Shown here piece after piece: positions 33,462-45,418 of a stretch of 64,000 nucleotides of DNA. Both the position numbers and the translations under genes were made by a program. Below the pieces are notes generated by a model. That model had not been told where the DNA came from. It ran no database searches and was given only the letters and a program-made list of their open reading frames with translations. Position 1 is the first letter of the stretch; each line of letters opens with the position of its first letter. The stretch is from Ariolimax columbianus (taxonomy: Eukaryota; Mollusca; Gastropoda; Stylommatophora; Arionidae), in contig JAVGWX010000005.1 in NCBI GenBank assembly GCA_036924085.1, forward strand, positions 81,954,666 to 82,018,665, given 5' to 3'.

Positions 33462-34045
33462 CAGATTGTGGAGGAGACTGTGGCTCTGGGCAGACGGTGG
33501 AGGGGGCTTGGGTTCTGGGATATTATAGAGGAGGCTGGGGTTCTGGGATATTATAGAGGAGGTTGTGGTTCTGGGAGATTGCGGAGGATGCTGAGGTTCT
33601 GGCCAGATTGTCAAAGGAGACTGGGGTTCTGGCCAGATTGTCAAAGAGGCTTGGGTTTGGTCAGATTGTGCAGGAGGTTTGGGGTTTCGTCAGATTGTGA
33701 AAGAGGCTGGGGTTCTGGTCAGATTGTCAAAAAGGCTTGGATTCTGGTCAGATTGTCAAAGGAGACTGGGGTTCTGGCCAGATTGTCAAGAAGGCTTGGG
33801 TTCTGGTCAGATTGTCAAGAAAGCTTGGGTTCTGGTCAGATTGTCAAAGGAGACTGATGTTCTGATCAGATTGTCAAGAAGGCTTGGGTTCTGGTCAGAT
33901 TGTCAAAGGAGACTGAGGTTCTGGCCAGATTGTCAAAGGAGACTGAGGTTCTGGCCAGATTGTCAAGAAGGCTTGGGTTTGGTCAGATTGTGCAGGTGGT
34001 TTGGGGTTTCGTCAGATTGTGAAAGAGGCTGGGGTTTTGGTCAGA
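33462..34045. repeat. ~30-bp minisatellite (related to 35565-36235)
   Basis: Units of the form GGTTCTGGTCAGATTGTCAA AGGAGACTGG, about 19 copies, with variants of 29-31 bases. Long plus frames (33468-33857, 33679-34275; RLGFWSDCQR repeats) follow from the 30-base period and are not genes. Confidence 0.95.
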
Positions 34046-34680
34046 ATCTGTACACTGGTGTAATGCTGCAACAGCTATTCTATAGCAACGCATGTTGTAG
34101 GTGTTCTGAATGTACTCTATTCCTGAAACTTCTCAACTGCAGTATTTTCTTCTGTTTCTTCACTTGTTTGAACTTCCCATTATTTTTTCACTGTGAATTC
34201 TATTTACTGCATCTCTGCTTAAAATACCAGATGTCTTCTCGAGGATTTCCAATATTATGGATTCTGAATATCTGATGTTCTGAGCGCGTGCCCAGCAATT
34301 CTTGGTAGTTACGCCACTGCATAAGCAGAGTTTATAGATTCTGCCTACTTCTTATGATTATCTGAAAACCTTGCCACATACATTTGATTAATTCAACACA
34401 ATACAAGCATTCCTTGCTGACATTGATTTGCTTCCTCGCTTCCTGCCTTCAAAATGGCTGAGATTTGTCAAACGATTTCAATTAAGTATAGTTTGCGAAC
34501 ACCGGATGTCTGTGAGGCAGTATTTCTGAAACAGTCTATTGTGTGAGCCAATTATTTACAACCATTTTAGTCCGCTTCATACAGCAAATGATGTGCAATA
34601 TTTTTTATGATGAGACCCCCTCCTCCCCCGGCACTCAAACAAAACACAAAAACCTGACAACAACGGTAAGGTAGTTCCAT
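34046..34680. other. No recognised feature
   Basis: Nothing recognised between the array and the RTE-like fragment. Confidence 0.5.
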
Positions 34681-34705
34681 GATTTATCATGATCATCATC
34701 ATGAC

Positions 34706-34747
<42 letters not shown>

Positions 34748-35060
34748 GACCATCATCATCCTCATCCCTTGCAAAAAGTCGCTCTCGTCACAGCTGCACT
34801 GTAGGACTCGATATTTAGCAAATTCTTCCGCTTCCCCTTCGGTAATCTTATTACGAACATATATGATTATATGTGTCCATATTTTCCTCGATCTACCTTT
34901 ACCTCGTTTTCCAGGTACCATGCCCTTAAGCACACATTTTCCCAGACTATTGTAGTGCTTGATGTGGTCAAAGTAATTAGATTCCTAGACGTAATGTTAT
35001 TTACCAGACAATTGTTATTCATTTTCAGCTTCTGTATGACGTCTGTATTCATCTTGTTCG
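34681..35060 (-). pseudogene. Family T (RTE-like) LINE 3' fragment with (ATG)n tail
   Basis: The minus strand reads MNTDVIQKLKMNNNCLVNNI, a frameshift, then LKGMVPGKRGKGRSRKIW and a terminal segment that runs into ATGATG repeats (plus strand CATCATCAT, 34686-34766). The block MVPGKRGKGR matches GMVPGKRGRGRPRRRW of the fragment at 31670-32440, and both end in the same simple repeat, so both belong to one family. Only the last ~120 codons remain. Confidence 0.75.
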
Positions 35061-35564
35061 CTGCCCAAGGTATTCCCAGAACTTTCCTATTTTAATGAAT
35101 CCCGAAAGATTCAATGTTCTTCCTTGCTGAACCATAGTTATATTACTATAAATAAAGTATATAAGGCTGTCTGTGACAGACAAAGCAGTTCTTGTAAATA
35201 GTTAAATCAGTGAATGGCAGTTTCATTTCAAAGATAGATATGCATGCAACAAAAATATCTTCAAAATCCAGAACACAGCGTTGGATGACGCCCGGTATAC
35301 CTACTAACAGTTATAGTTTGATTGATTGACAAATAGCATGGAAACACGGATTATGCACAATTTTGGGTGCATGTAAACTTAGTTGGAAGAGTAAGCAACA
35401 ATTAGTAGCACTGTAACCAGAGCGGCATCTCGCAATAGGCGGAAAAAGTGAGATTAACAAGAGATAGACTACTCCACTCTGAATTAACTATAATCAGGAA
35501 GGCGTGGTTCAGCTTCATGAAGCCGGTGGAAGTATTCGATGAGTTTGTTGGTAGAAGCGTTTCT
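35061..35564. other. No recognised feature
   Basis: Nothing recognised. Confidence 0.5.
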
Positions 35565-36235
35565 GGGCAGATTGTAGAAGAGGCTGGGACTCTGGGCAGA
35601 TTGTGGAAGGGACTGGGGCTCTGGGCAGATTGTGGAGGAGACTGGGGCTCTGTGCAGATTGTGGAGGAGACTGGGGCTCTGAGCAGATTGTGGAGGAGAC
35701 TGGGGCTCTGGGCAGACGGTGGAGGAGACTGGGGCTCTGGGCAGACGGTGGAGGAGGCTGGGGCTCTGGGAGATTGTAGAGGAGTCTGGGGTTCTGGGAG
35801 ATTGTGCAGGAGGTTGGGCTTTGGTCAGATTGTGCAGGAGGCTAGGGTTATGTGAGATTGTGTAGGAGACTGGGGTACAGGTAAGATTGTGCAGGAGGAC
35901 GGGGTTCAAGGCAAATTATGACCGGAGGCTGGGGTTCTGTCCACATTGTAGAGGAAACTGGTGTTATGGCCAGATTGTGAAGAAAATAGGGCTTCTGGGC
36001 AGATAGTAAAGGAGGCTGGAGTTCTGGCAAGATTGTGGAGGATGCTGTGGGTTTTTGCCAGATTGTGGATACGGCTGTGGTTCTGTGGAGATTGTGGAGG
36101 AGTATGGCATTCTGGAAAGATTGCAGATAAGGCCGAGGTCCTGGTCAGTTAGCAGGGAACCTGGTGTACTGGGAAGGTTGTGGAGGAGGCTTGGATCCTG
36201 ACCAGATTGTGGTGGAGACTATATCGTAAAGTGGT
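35565..36235. repeat. ~29-bp minisatellite (related to 33462-34045)
   Basis: Units like ATTGTGGAGGAGACTGGGGC TCTGGGCAG, 29 bases, about 22 copies, becoming irregular after 35880. Its core (GATTGTG-AGGAG-CTGGGG-TCTGG-CAG) is the same as in the array at 33462-34045, including the unit at 33462-33490. Confidence 0.95.
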
Positions 36236-36739
36236 CTTGCTGTGGCAGGTATTACAGCAGGCATATGTGACCTCAAATAATGTTGCTGCTTCTGAGGAGT
36301 TTGTTGACAGGACGACTGGGTTGTTGTTGTTGTTGTTATTGAACGTTGTTATAGGTTGCCTCAGAAAAAAATCTTAACAATTTAGCCAAATATGCTGTTG
36401 ATTGAGACGCACTTGATAAAAGAACAGTGGGGAAGTAAAAAAAAAACATTGTAATCAAGGAGCAAAGAGTCCACCAAGCCAGCCACAGTCGTATTGGAAA
36501 AAGGGGGACGGCTGGAGGAGGTCACAACTAGAGCGGCTTCACTACCGACGAGTGTTCTCTTGTGGCATGTTTCAGTGGCTCTTCTTACACTACGAGGCGC
36601 ACTTGAGAATGTGTGATTAGATACTCGTGGCTGTAGTACATTGCATTGCAAGACTGCTCACCAGTGCAATGAGCATAACATAGATCTCTTCCTAGCAAAC
36701 GCGGCTGCAGTAGCACATTGTGTTTCTTGGCTCATGATG
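36236..36739. other. No recognised gene; short (TTG)n tract
   Basis: A TTGTTGTTGTTGTTG tract lies at about 36330. The minus frame 36382-36651 is unrecognised. Confidence 0.45.
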
Positions 36740-37425
36740 TTGACATCTGATGGGGTTAAGATGGGGTTTTATTCAGTATGTTACACCTTACTCTGATGTG
36801 AGGTGTTAGGCCTCTTTCAGTATGTTACATCTGACTCTGTAGTGTGGTGTCAGGTCTCGTTCAGTATGTTACATCTGACTCTGAAGTGTGGTGTTAGGTC
36901 TCGTTCAGTATGTTACACCTGACTCTGACGTGAGGTGTTAAACCTCATTCAGTATGTTACACTTTATTCTGACGTGGGGTGTTAAACCTCATTCAGTATG
37001 TTACACCTGACCCTGAAGTGAGGTATTATGCCTCGCTCAGTATATCACACCTGACTGTGAAGGGAGGTGTAGGCATCGCTCAGTAAGTTACACCTGACCC
37101 TTGACGTGAGGTTTTAGGCCTCATTCAGTATGTTACACCTTACTCTGTCGTGAGGTGTTAGGTCTCATTCAGTATGTTATACCTTACTCTCATGAGGTGT
37201 TAGGCATCGTTTAGTATGTTACACCTGACCCTGACGGAAGTTGTTAGGTTTGGCTCGGTATGTTACACCTGATTCTAGCAACTTGTTCGACAATCTTCAG
37301 TATGTTACACCTGGCGCTGATGGAACGTGTTCGGTCATGTTCAGTATGTTACACGTGACTCTAACATAACTTGTTCTGTTATGTTCACTATGTTTCACCT
37401 GACTCTGACGCAAGATTTTATAACC
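36740..37425. repeat. 44-bp degenerate tandem repeat array
   Basis: Units of GTATGTTACACCTGACTCTG, ACGTGAGGTGTTAGGCCTCATTCA occur about 15 times with many substitutions and some indels, so this is an older array than the 25-bp one. Confidence 0.93.
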
Positions 37426-38102
37426 AAGACAAGTACAAAAGAAAATAAATAATGTATGGAGAGTACTGAATACTCAAATAAAAAGAAATAAGTTAAGACA
37501 GTCGTTTCTTGCTGTAGGAAAACGAGTCGTGTATAATCAATACATAGAGAAGAGATAGCCGCAGGCACAATAATAAGTGTGCTTTTTAGAAAGATATTAA
37601 CATTTTAATGGACAACTATAAATCAAATGAGATGGTCCTGAGGGAAGACAATTTGAAAACGAAGCTTATTACAAACACAAGAAGGAAGAAGTTCATTTTG
37701 TTGTTAATTCAGTTTCATTCGTATTTATGTGGGGTCTGGGTGTGGGTGGGGGGGGGGAGGGGGTGTTTAATGGAGTGTGATAGGTGGATTTAATGAGAAT
37801 AGAAAAAGTAAAGAAACTTTATTGGTTCATTTAATTTCGAAATTCCTTTTTATGTGAAGCATAGAGCCACCACTACAGCTGGCCTTCATACAGGAAGCCT
37901 GTGTCCAATTATATGAAGTGTTGGTAATATAGTAATTATTTTGTTCACAATGAGGAAATTATACACGAAGTCGCCATTGACGATATGCTTGGAAGGTAAC
38001 ATGGCTGTTTTCTTTGCGGCTCTGATTGTTGTTGTTGTTCCTGCTGTTGTTGTTCAAAGCTACTCCTGCTGAGAAGCAGCTCAGTAGTAGCTAGAGTAGT
38101 AA
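37426..38102. other. No recognised gene; G-run and (GTT)n tract
   Basis: GTGGGGGGGGGGAGGGGG (about 37746) and GTTGTTGTTG tracts near 38030 are the only notable items. Confidence 0.45.
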
Positions 38103-38232
38103 CTCTTAACGTCTTTTATATTGGCTTAGAAGACTCTACATAGTCTTTACGGAACCAGTTTCTTGCAGTGTGGTTTAACCGATGTGCGAGTGCATCTTAA
38201 TAGATTCAAACACTAAGTAGACCTGCAGCCAT
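38103..38232 (+). repeat. Dispersed repeat, copy 2 (pair with 23775-23912)
   Basis: Same ordered blocks as at 23775-23912: TTAACGTCTTT, AACCAGTTTCTT, AACCGATGTGCGAG, ATCTTAATAGATTCAAACAC and GTAGACCTGCAGCC. Confidence 0.6.
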
Positions 38233-38379
38233 ATATATCTTTCCTTAACAAACCACATGTGAAAAGGTACAAATAACTTGGGTTGATTATTAACTTAAAT
38301 TTTGACTGGCAGCTGCGTAAGGCCTACTTTTTTTGAGCGACATTTTGAGCGACAGAAGTTAGAGTGATGCGTTCCAACG

Positions 38380-39010
38380 GCAGATGAATGGCTGGGTCAA
38401 GACATCCCCCAGACTAGCCATTGGACAGCTCTGATACTGCTTAAGACAATATAATACTAGACAACGTTTAGCTCAAGCAGACCTGTCATGGAGAGAGAGA
38501 GGGGGAGAGAGAGAGAGAGAGAGATACATAATTTAGCTAGGAGTCTGTTTAGCTCACCGACTTAATAGAAGAGTGATTAATAGGCAGTTTTTACGAATGT
38601 GTGAGAACAGGGTTGCTAAACCAGCATACGCCTTCGAGTCTTGTCCAGTCTCTCTATAAGGTGTGTATTGGGCGCTCTGTGTCTAAAAGAGATAATCTGA
38701 ACGAGTGTTGTACGTGCAGGAAACCTTCTGAACGATATAGGTTCTGAAGAGTTACTTGAGTGCACAGATCGACTAGGAAAGATCTGGATGTGTATGTTGT
38801 GTGTGTAGACACCGAGGGAACGATGTATGTTCCAGAGCGTGTCTATTCGCAGATCGATTGAGTGTGTGATCATGTGTGAGTATACATTGAATAGATTGAA
38901 TGTATAATGTCCAGATCACCCGCCTGAGGGGATCTGAGTGTGAGCGTCACAGAATACGATGGTGAAAACGGGTTTTTGAGTGGTTATGGTGCAGATTAGG
39001 GGACGGGAAT
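38380..39010 (+). repeat. LTR-like dispersed repeat, copy 1 (pair with 54290-55020)
   Basis: It shares ordered blocks with 54290-55020: GCCATTGGACAGC then a GCTT-AGAC-ATA-AATAC block, AGCATACGCCTTCGAGT with CCAGTCTCTCTATA, GTACGTGCAGG, many short pieces of the type TGCACAGATCG-CT, and GTGCAGATTAGGGGA. A CCAAT-like box on the opposite strand followed by a TATA-like AATATAATAC recalls an LTR promoter, but no ends, PBS or polyproteins were found. A (GA)n tract lies at 38490-38522. Class assignment is speculative. Confidence 0.4.
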
Positions 39011-39066
39011 GTGCGGCTAGAACTGGATTGGATTAGTTGGGAGCAACATCAATTGCTTATGCTTTT

Positions 39067-39657
39067 CTTCTTCTTCTTCTGCGTACACAGTCAGACAGTA
39101 ACCATTATTTTCTCGAAAAAAGCGGCGGTCATCCTGAGACTCTCGCCACTACCATAGAGCTTGTCTTGCAGTTCCACTGGCAATGGCCACATCTGCTCTC
39201 TCTGATCCTCGTATGTCGGGCAGTTCTGCAGCAGATGTTCAGTGGTCATTTTACCAGTACCGCACGGGCATTCGTCGGTACACCCTATCTTCAATTTGTT
39301 GAAGAGGTGGTACCTCAGTCTGTTGTGGCCAGTGCGAAGTCTGAAGACAACGACCTGCTCTCTTCGGTTCAACTGGTAATAGGCATCGTTTTTGGTGTAA
39401 CCAGTATGTTCGGTTTCCCATTTGGACATGTACCTGGCTTTGATAAGCCGTTTTGACTCTTCGTACGTCATACTGGTATCTATTTGTGGTAGCCTTGCAC
39501 CTTCTTTTGCCAGTCTGTCTGCCTCCTCGTTGCCTTGGATGTTGCAGTGTGACGGAACCCACTGTACCACTACTCTTTTTGGTGCGGACTGTTGGCACAG
39601 TTTGCAGAGTGCTGCTCTTAAGTCATTAAGCTCAGTGTTTTTCTGGCTTTTTAGCGC
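39067..39657 (-). mobile_element. Family N LINE, copy B (3' end only), 13-bp target-site duplication
   Basis: The perfect 13-mer TGCTTATGCTTTT flanks it at 39054-39066 and 39658-39670. The minus strand encodes the last ~160 residues of ORF2, from the second half of RNase H (WVPSHCNIQGNEEADRLAK) through the CPC-H-C knuckle to FFEKIMVTV, uninterrupted (39570 to 39091). The 3' UTR and GAA tail follow. It is almost identical to the end of copy A. It is a classic 5'-truncated target-primed insertion, recent, and too short to be active. Confidence 0.97.
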
Positions 39658-39670
39658 TGCTTATGCTTTT

Positions 39671-39879
39671 AAACTCCGAGTATCTATTTAGTTAAGATGT
39701 ATTTCTTGTGTTTATAATCACATTGCACTCACTTTAATAGTTGTATAGTATGATATCATAAATATGCCACCTGCTGCGTGCTATGTTATTTGCTGTGTGT
39801 CGTTGCGAATGATGTGGATGAGTGTGGTAACATTCTAGATAAAACAACCCCAGTGGAAACCTGGACTCTGCTACAACAC
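39671..39879. other. Insertion-site flank
   Basis: Nothing recognised. Confidence 0.4.
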
Positions 39880-40165
39880 CTTACCTCGAGACCACTGAGT
39901 TCCCCCCACCCGAGGTGGATACCTTACCTCGAGACCACTGAGTGCCCCCACCCGAGGTGGTCGCCTTACCTCGAGACCACTGAGTTCCCCCCCACCCGAG
40001 GTGGACACCTTACCTTGAGACCACTGAGTCCCCTCACCCTAGGTGGACACCTTACCTCGAGACCCCTAAGTCCCCCCACCCGAGGTGGACACATTACCTC
40101 GAGACCACTGAGTCCCCCCACCCGAGGTGGACACCTTACCTCCGGACCACTGAGTCCTCCTTGGC
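39880..40165. repeat. ~42-bp tandem repeat array
   Basis: Units of CACCCGAGGTGGACACCTTA CCTCGAGACCACTGAGTCCCC repeat about 6.5 times. The 14-codon period leaves open a plus frame (39778-40245, RPLSPPTRGGHLTS repeats) and a minus frame, neither supported as a gene. Each unit contains CTCGAG and a CACCCGAGGTG inverted element. Confidence 0.95.
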
Positions 40166-40764
40166 GACGTTTCTTTGGTGGCAAGTTACAGTGGATTTTG
40201 TTACATACGAGATGTACTTGTGAAGATGGACCTGAGTCTCCCTAGCTGTAGTGCTTCATAATACACTCATTACTAGGGGGATTACAGTAGTTATCAATAC
40301 ATTATTGACTATTCTGCTATGACACACTGTGTTTCCCATGAGTCCGACGAGGACGTACGTTTTTATTAGTGTTTCACCTGAACCTACCTACCGCTGAAGG
40401 GCCTCCTCTGGTGTCATACATGTGTAGAATAGCTTGTGATGTCAAGGAGATAGTATCGGCAGCATCAACAGAGACAGACGATGACATAAGATATTTGACT
40501 TTATTATGTCGTGCCACACGATTGGGTTCCAATGGAGATCACGTGGGTCTCTTACCAATGTGTTCTGTTCCTAAGAATTAACTTAACTGCACTGTGGACA
40601 TACTCAAAGGTGCTCACTCAATAACGAAAATGGTGAAAGGTGTGGATACTGATGGTTCCTGTAACGTGTTGGTTGTGCACACTGCTACTCACCCTTTCAG
40701 GTGTCCTACTCCGCTTGTAACTGGGCTGATTTCAAAGTTTTGCTGTCTGTGAATGTGTGCTTCA
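40166..40764. other. No recognised feature
   Basis: A 70-codon plus frame (40369-40581) is not recognised. Confidence 0.45.
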
Positions 40765-41090
40765 TTTATCGCTGTATCATAATTTAACAGGCGGCCATTA
40801 ATAGATTTCAAAACTCCACACTAACCCACATCGATTGTGCCTACAATGGGGGCATGTGAAGCCAGGATGGCAGCTCTTTCGTTGCCCTGAATCTCAGCAT
40901 GAACAAAACAAAAGATCCACCCTAGCCATTTGAGGTATGATGTCTCTATATTTGCTATCTACTCACGTCTTAGCCAGCCTTGCTGTACCTTCAAGAGAAC
41001 AGATTTCGAATGTGACAAGATGATTGTCTACAGGCCCAGATAGCTTTCTCAGAGATTAGGTCACTGCTTCTATCTCCATTCTCGTACTGG
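40765..41090 (-). pseudogene. RNase H-domain fragment of another retroelement
   Basis: The minus strand reads, across two frames, RMEIEAVT, DNHLVT, SKSVLLKVQQGWLRRE*IAN, IETSYLKWLGWIFCFVHAEI, QGNERAAILASHAPIVGTI. This has the order of a LINE RNase H: an E-rich helix (EIEAVT), the TDS-x-LLKVQ region, W-x-FCPGHAG-like WIFCFVHAEI, and GNERAD (here GNERAA, final aspartate lost). It is not family N, whose equivalent is WVPSHCNIQGNEEADRLAK. Stops and a frameshift make it dead. The rest of that element is not seen nearby. Confidence 0.65.
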
Positions 41091-41138
41091 AGTGTGTTGT
41101 CCTGTGTATACCATTCCACTCAGCAACATCAGCCCGTC

Positions 41139-42885
41139 TTCTTCTTCGTCTTCTTCGTACGCAGTCAGACAGTAACCATTATTTTTTCGAAAAAAGCGGC
41201 GGTCATCCTGAGGCTGTCGGCACTGCCATATAGCTTGTCATGTGTTGCCTCTGGTGATGGCCACATTTGCTCTCTCTGATCCTCGTATGTCGGGCAGTTC
41301 TGCAGCAGATGCTCAGCGGTCATTTACCCGGCCATCATATACTCTTCTGGGGCCGTATTGATGTTGTCGTGCCCCTTTTGCTCTTCACTAATGTATGTAT
41401 GCCTATCTGCAGGGACCTCGATGTGGTTTGCTCTGGCATAGTGTTCGACAAAAGCGTTTGCGGCTTTTTTTCCAGTGAGCAAGTTTTCGCCCTGCTTGAT
41501 GATAATTTGTTTGTTTGAAGGGGTTTCGTCATTCATGGCTCTGACTAGCTTCCATAGTTTGTTCCCTTCTTTGTCTAGGTTGAGGCTTTCAGTTTTGTTT
41601 TTCCAGCTTTCTCTTGCTGTTTGGTTTATAATGTATTTGTATTTCGCTGTGGCGGCTTTGAGGGCGATATTTGCCTCCATAGATATGTTCTCGCTCTGCC
41701 ATGTTTCTAGCATTTGTGACTGCATCTTCCGCTTTCTGCAACTCATCATTCCAATAGGGCTTATAGTTTTTCCTAGCCCCTCTTGGGATGGTTTCAGTGG
41801 CGGCTTGCATTATTGCCTTGCTTAGGCTTTCCTCATGGGCTTCATTTTGTTGTTTCGTGTGTTGATGGTTTCACACAGCCCATCTGTCAGACTTGCAAAT
41901 CTGTCCCAGTCGGCTCGTTTGTAATTCCAACGTGGGAGCGGTTTTGTTTCCTGTGGGCCTACTTCCATATCAATGTCTAGCCTGATCGGTCTGTGGTCGC
42001 TACCTGCTAATTGGTTTAGCACCTGGCGGTCTATTTTATGGTGTATGTCCTGTGTGGAGAAGGCCAAATCTGGAGTCGAGGTGGTATGCCATGTTCTTGA
42101 ATAGAAACTAGGGCTATCCTCCGGCCTATTGATTAGGCATAGATTTGTGTCTATCCCCAATCTTCCACTTCGTCACCTCTGCTGTCTGTGTCCGAGTATC
42201 CCCATCTCTCCGAGTGGCTGTTGAAGTCTCCAACTACTATGCAGTTGGAGTCTTTGACTTCCATACTCGAGAGCGATAGGTCTTTATTTGGTAGTCCGTA
42301 CAGATTGAAAATGCGGAGCTTCGTCTCTTGAGCCATTATGTCAACTTCTACAATTTCTGCTTGTCCGGTGTGATTGACAGATACCGCGCTACTCGGTATG
42401 CAGTTTCGGGTCAGTATCAGGACCCCTCCTTTGTGACCTTCTCTATCGAGACGGAAGGTCTGGTATCCTCTGATTGAGAATTTATGGTTATTGTTGAGGT
42501 GTTAGGGAAAGCTTTTTGTTAACGACACCCTCCGCATTCCACTGTAGTATTTTGAGGGTCTTGAGTTTTGGGTCAATAGGAATTTCCCCATAGCCATGTG
42601 CCTTGACTCCACGACACATGGGTGGGTGACCACCAGTAGACAAGGGTGGGCCCCTTCGAGGCGTGAGACCCGGCACTCTCGCTGCCTGGCGGGACTCCGC
42701 AGGATGAGCGCCATACGTTTTTCTGATAGGTTGTACTGTCATCATACTGCGATTTACGTTGCACTGTTTCGTTATGCTTGTGGCCCCGTGCATCCGATTT
42801 CAACAGGCGTTTCTGTAGGGATGCCCTCCTTAGTCTTTGGCTGTCCCCAGCCTATCTGCAAGACAGCAGCCCAACACTTGATCCC
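41139..42885 (-). mobile_element. Family N LINE, copy C, internally deleted
   Basis: On the minus strand the 5' part (42885 to about 41327) covers the region upstream of ORF2, the endonuclease (IVVGDFNSHSERWGYSD, TPDLAFSTQD, GSDHRPIRL) and the linker to EEYMMA. It then jumps at about 41327 to the zinc-knuckle region and 3' tail (41139-41326). Compared with copy A, about 2.2 kb (roughly 18040-20262) is missing, removing all RT motifs and RNase H. Frameshifts also occur near 42160, 41822 and 41750 and a small deletion near 42490. Its intact GGA codon in GDFN shows that copy A's TGA is private. Confidence 0.92.
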
Positions 42886-45418
42886 TGACAACAGCGAATG
42901 CTTTAGATTATGCTAACCTTTTACTATAGTACTGGTTTACGGTACTGTTTAACAGGTAGGTGTTTTCTTTCTGAAATGGTCAATTTGAAAGGAACTATTT
43001 GCTATATAAATTCAATTCCTACCTTAACATACCCTGGTTTATGAAGAAGCAAAAAAGAAAAACAGAATGAAAATGTTGAAAATGAAAATATAAATAAGAC
43101 TGCAGCATTAGTCCAAAGTGATTAATCTCATAGACGTTGCGGAGTGTAGACAATAGGATGTCAAAACCATTCAGGAGAAAATGGGAATGTTGATTGAAGC
43201 AGTAGAAGGAGAGATAATGGAAATTAACAAAGACGTTGGTAAACAAAAGGACAATGATGTATACAGGGAGCACGTAGAATGGAAGAAAAAATATAACAGG
43301 AACAACAACGACATACAAAAGAGGCAAAATATGAAGATTAATTTTAAAATAAAATGGCGAGCAGTTACAAGGAAAACGAAGAAAATAATGGTTGACATAA
43401 ATAGATTTTTAAAAAGCGTGGAAGATAAAACAATAATGAATTAAGTACAAATGAGAAGAAAAAGAAGAGGAAACCAAATAGAAATAAATTAAACTGACAT
43501 TTAGTAATAAATTTAGAAAATTAAGAAGTAGAATCAAATACATTTTAAAGTGTACCAGACCCACTCTAGCCAAATAGCTATCCTGGACACTGTGGTCAAC
43601 TGTATTTGCGACGTATAGCAAATGTATCTCACTTAGACCTAAGTATCTCCCCTCTCAATTGGCAAACACAGGAAATACGAAAACTTATTCTTTCACAGAA
43701 ATACAAGGTTATTCATTTATTTGCATAACTTAAAATGATGATATCAATTATAGTCTAATCTCTTGGTCTCTAAGTTCTATTATCAAAGGGTTTGGGCATT
43801 TAACCAGATGGTTCTTCTCGTTCTAAACTCGGTTCACTTCCGTTCATAATCTAGTTCTTTTTCTCTTTAACAACATCACTAACATCTTGAATCTTAGGTT
43901 ATCGTCTCCCGTATCGTGTCTGGGAGCTTTAATCGTTCCAATTCTCGGTGTGGAATAAAGATATTGAATTCATGTGACAGGATGTGATACTTAGTGTCTT
44001 GGCTTCACTTGTGCTTCTCACATAGGGATTCGCAGATCCGTCTGACAATGGTACAACATTTAGAACAGTCTTTAAGACCTACTGACGTTCGACAGATGCT
44101 TACTGGAGTCAATCTACATTGTTGTTTATAGGCAATTAAGTGCAAGCCTTTCAATTTACCATTGTTCTGAAACCACTTATGTATTGTTTTGTTGAATCCG
44201 AAGTTCCATCACTTATATAATTATCACAGCAAATTCAATTAAGTACCTCAGGTCGCCTTTCCTGCTAAATCTAGGTGAAATCTCTTCTACGTCATCTTTC
44301 ATCTGTTTCCCTAAACCCAGCCTTCGCCTATGGCCGCGCTGAGAGCAGGTCACCAGGTACCACAGTTCCCACCCCATGGACAAATTCATGTGACAATTGT
44401 TCTTAGTCTGGTCACTAATACGCAAGCGCTCCTTCTCTGGATTATCCCTCTCTCTTAACAACTCCTCCATCAACTTCCATTGGAAAACTCGCCACTATAG
44501 CACTAATAGTTTTGTTAATTACCCCACCACATTTCTGAGTCTTCCCTTCCTCCACCATTCAAACTACCAACCCCATGTTTAACATCACATGAACAAACGC
44601 ACTGAACTTTAAATAGTAAGCGCTGTTAATAAACGACAGTAGTTCTGACCAGCTAACTTTCCTCTGACTTGATTTTCAGACAATAAAAAGTTACATTTAA
44701 GAACCAGGCCGGTTTTTTTTAAGGATGGCTGAGACAGGCTAACTTTTGTGTGAACAGCGACGTCATGTCGCCATCTCTCCCCCATCTGTTAGCTTCTTAG
44801 CAACTTACAATTAGCTTTCAATTACCAAGTTACGGTTAGCTTTTAATGGCGTCCTTGGTTCGGCAACACGATTGAGGTGATCCTTGTGATCCAGTCGAGA
44901 TCCATGCGGAAGCCAGACACAATCCCTAGTCCACGGGACCCCTCTGTCGCAATAATAAGGCGAAAAGAATGAAGATGGAAGGAAATAAAAGGAGCACGGA
45001 CCGAAGAAAGATGATTACAAATTTATAAACTATGAAATAAGAATTAAGTCATAAGGGAGAACAAAAGAATAGAAAATGAAAAAAGAAGAAAATTAATAAG
45101 ATAAATTGAATGAAAAATAAATCAGAATGAAAAAGAAGATGAACAGACAGATAAAAACAAGCGGAAGGCGAAGAAATGTAATAGAATACACGATGAAAAC
45201 ACATAAAAAGATATGACACGAATGAATGAATAACAAATGAAAACAGTGTAGTTTGGAAAGAAGAAGAAAAGAAAGAATGGCTATATCAAAAGAAGAAAGA
45301 ACTGAAATTTGTAAAATACACACTTGAAAAGAGGAAAGGGAGCAAGAATTAAGAAGTGCATATAAAAATGCAACTGCTGATAAATGTAGGGGTTGGTCTT
45401 TATGCTTCACGGGAAACG
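42886..45418. other. AT-rich stretch with no recognised gene
   Basis: Short frames at 43019-43444 (both strands), 43409-43621, 44213-44582 and 45093-45410 are low-complexity or lysine/phenylalanine-rich products of AT-rich DNA. The minus frame 44213-44473 (RERDNPEKERLRISDQTKNN) is the most protein-like, but I cannot assign it. Confidence 0.45.

Noticed and set aside
33679..34275. A 198-codon frame with RLGFWSDCQR repeats
   Set aside because: It follows from the 30-bp minisatellite; the related 29-bp array drifts through frames, showing no selection for coding.
39778..40245. A proline-rich 155-codon frame
   Set aside because: It follows from the 42-bp array; both strands are open.
44213..44473. 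A charged 86-codon minus frame
   Set aside because: Protein-like in composition, but with no recognised family, no supporting context and an AT-rich surround; not enough to call a gene.
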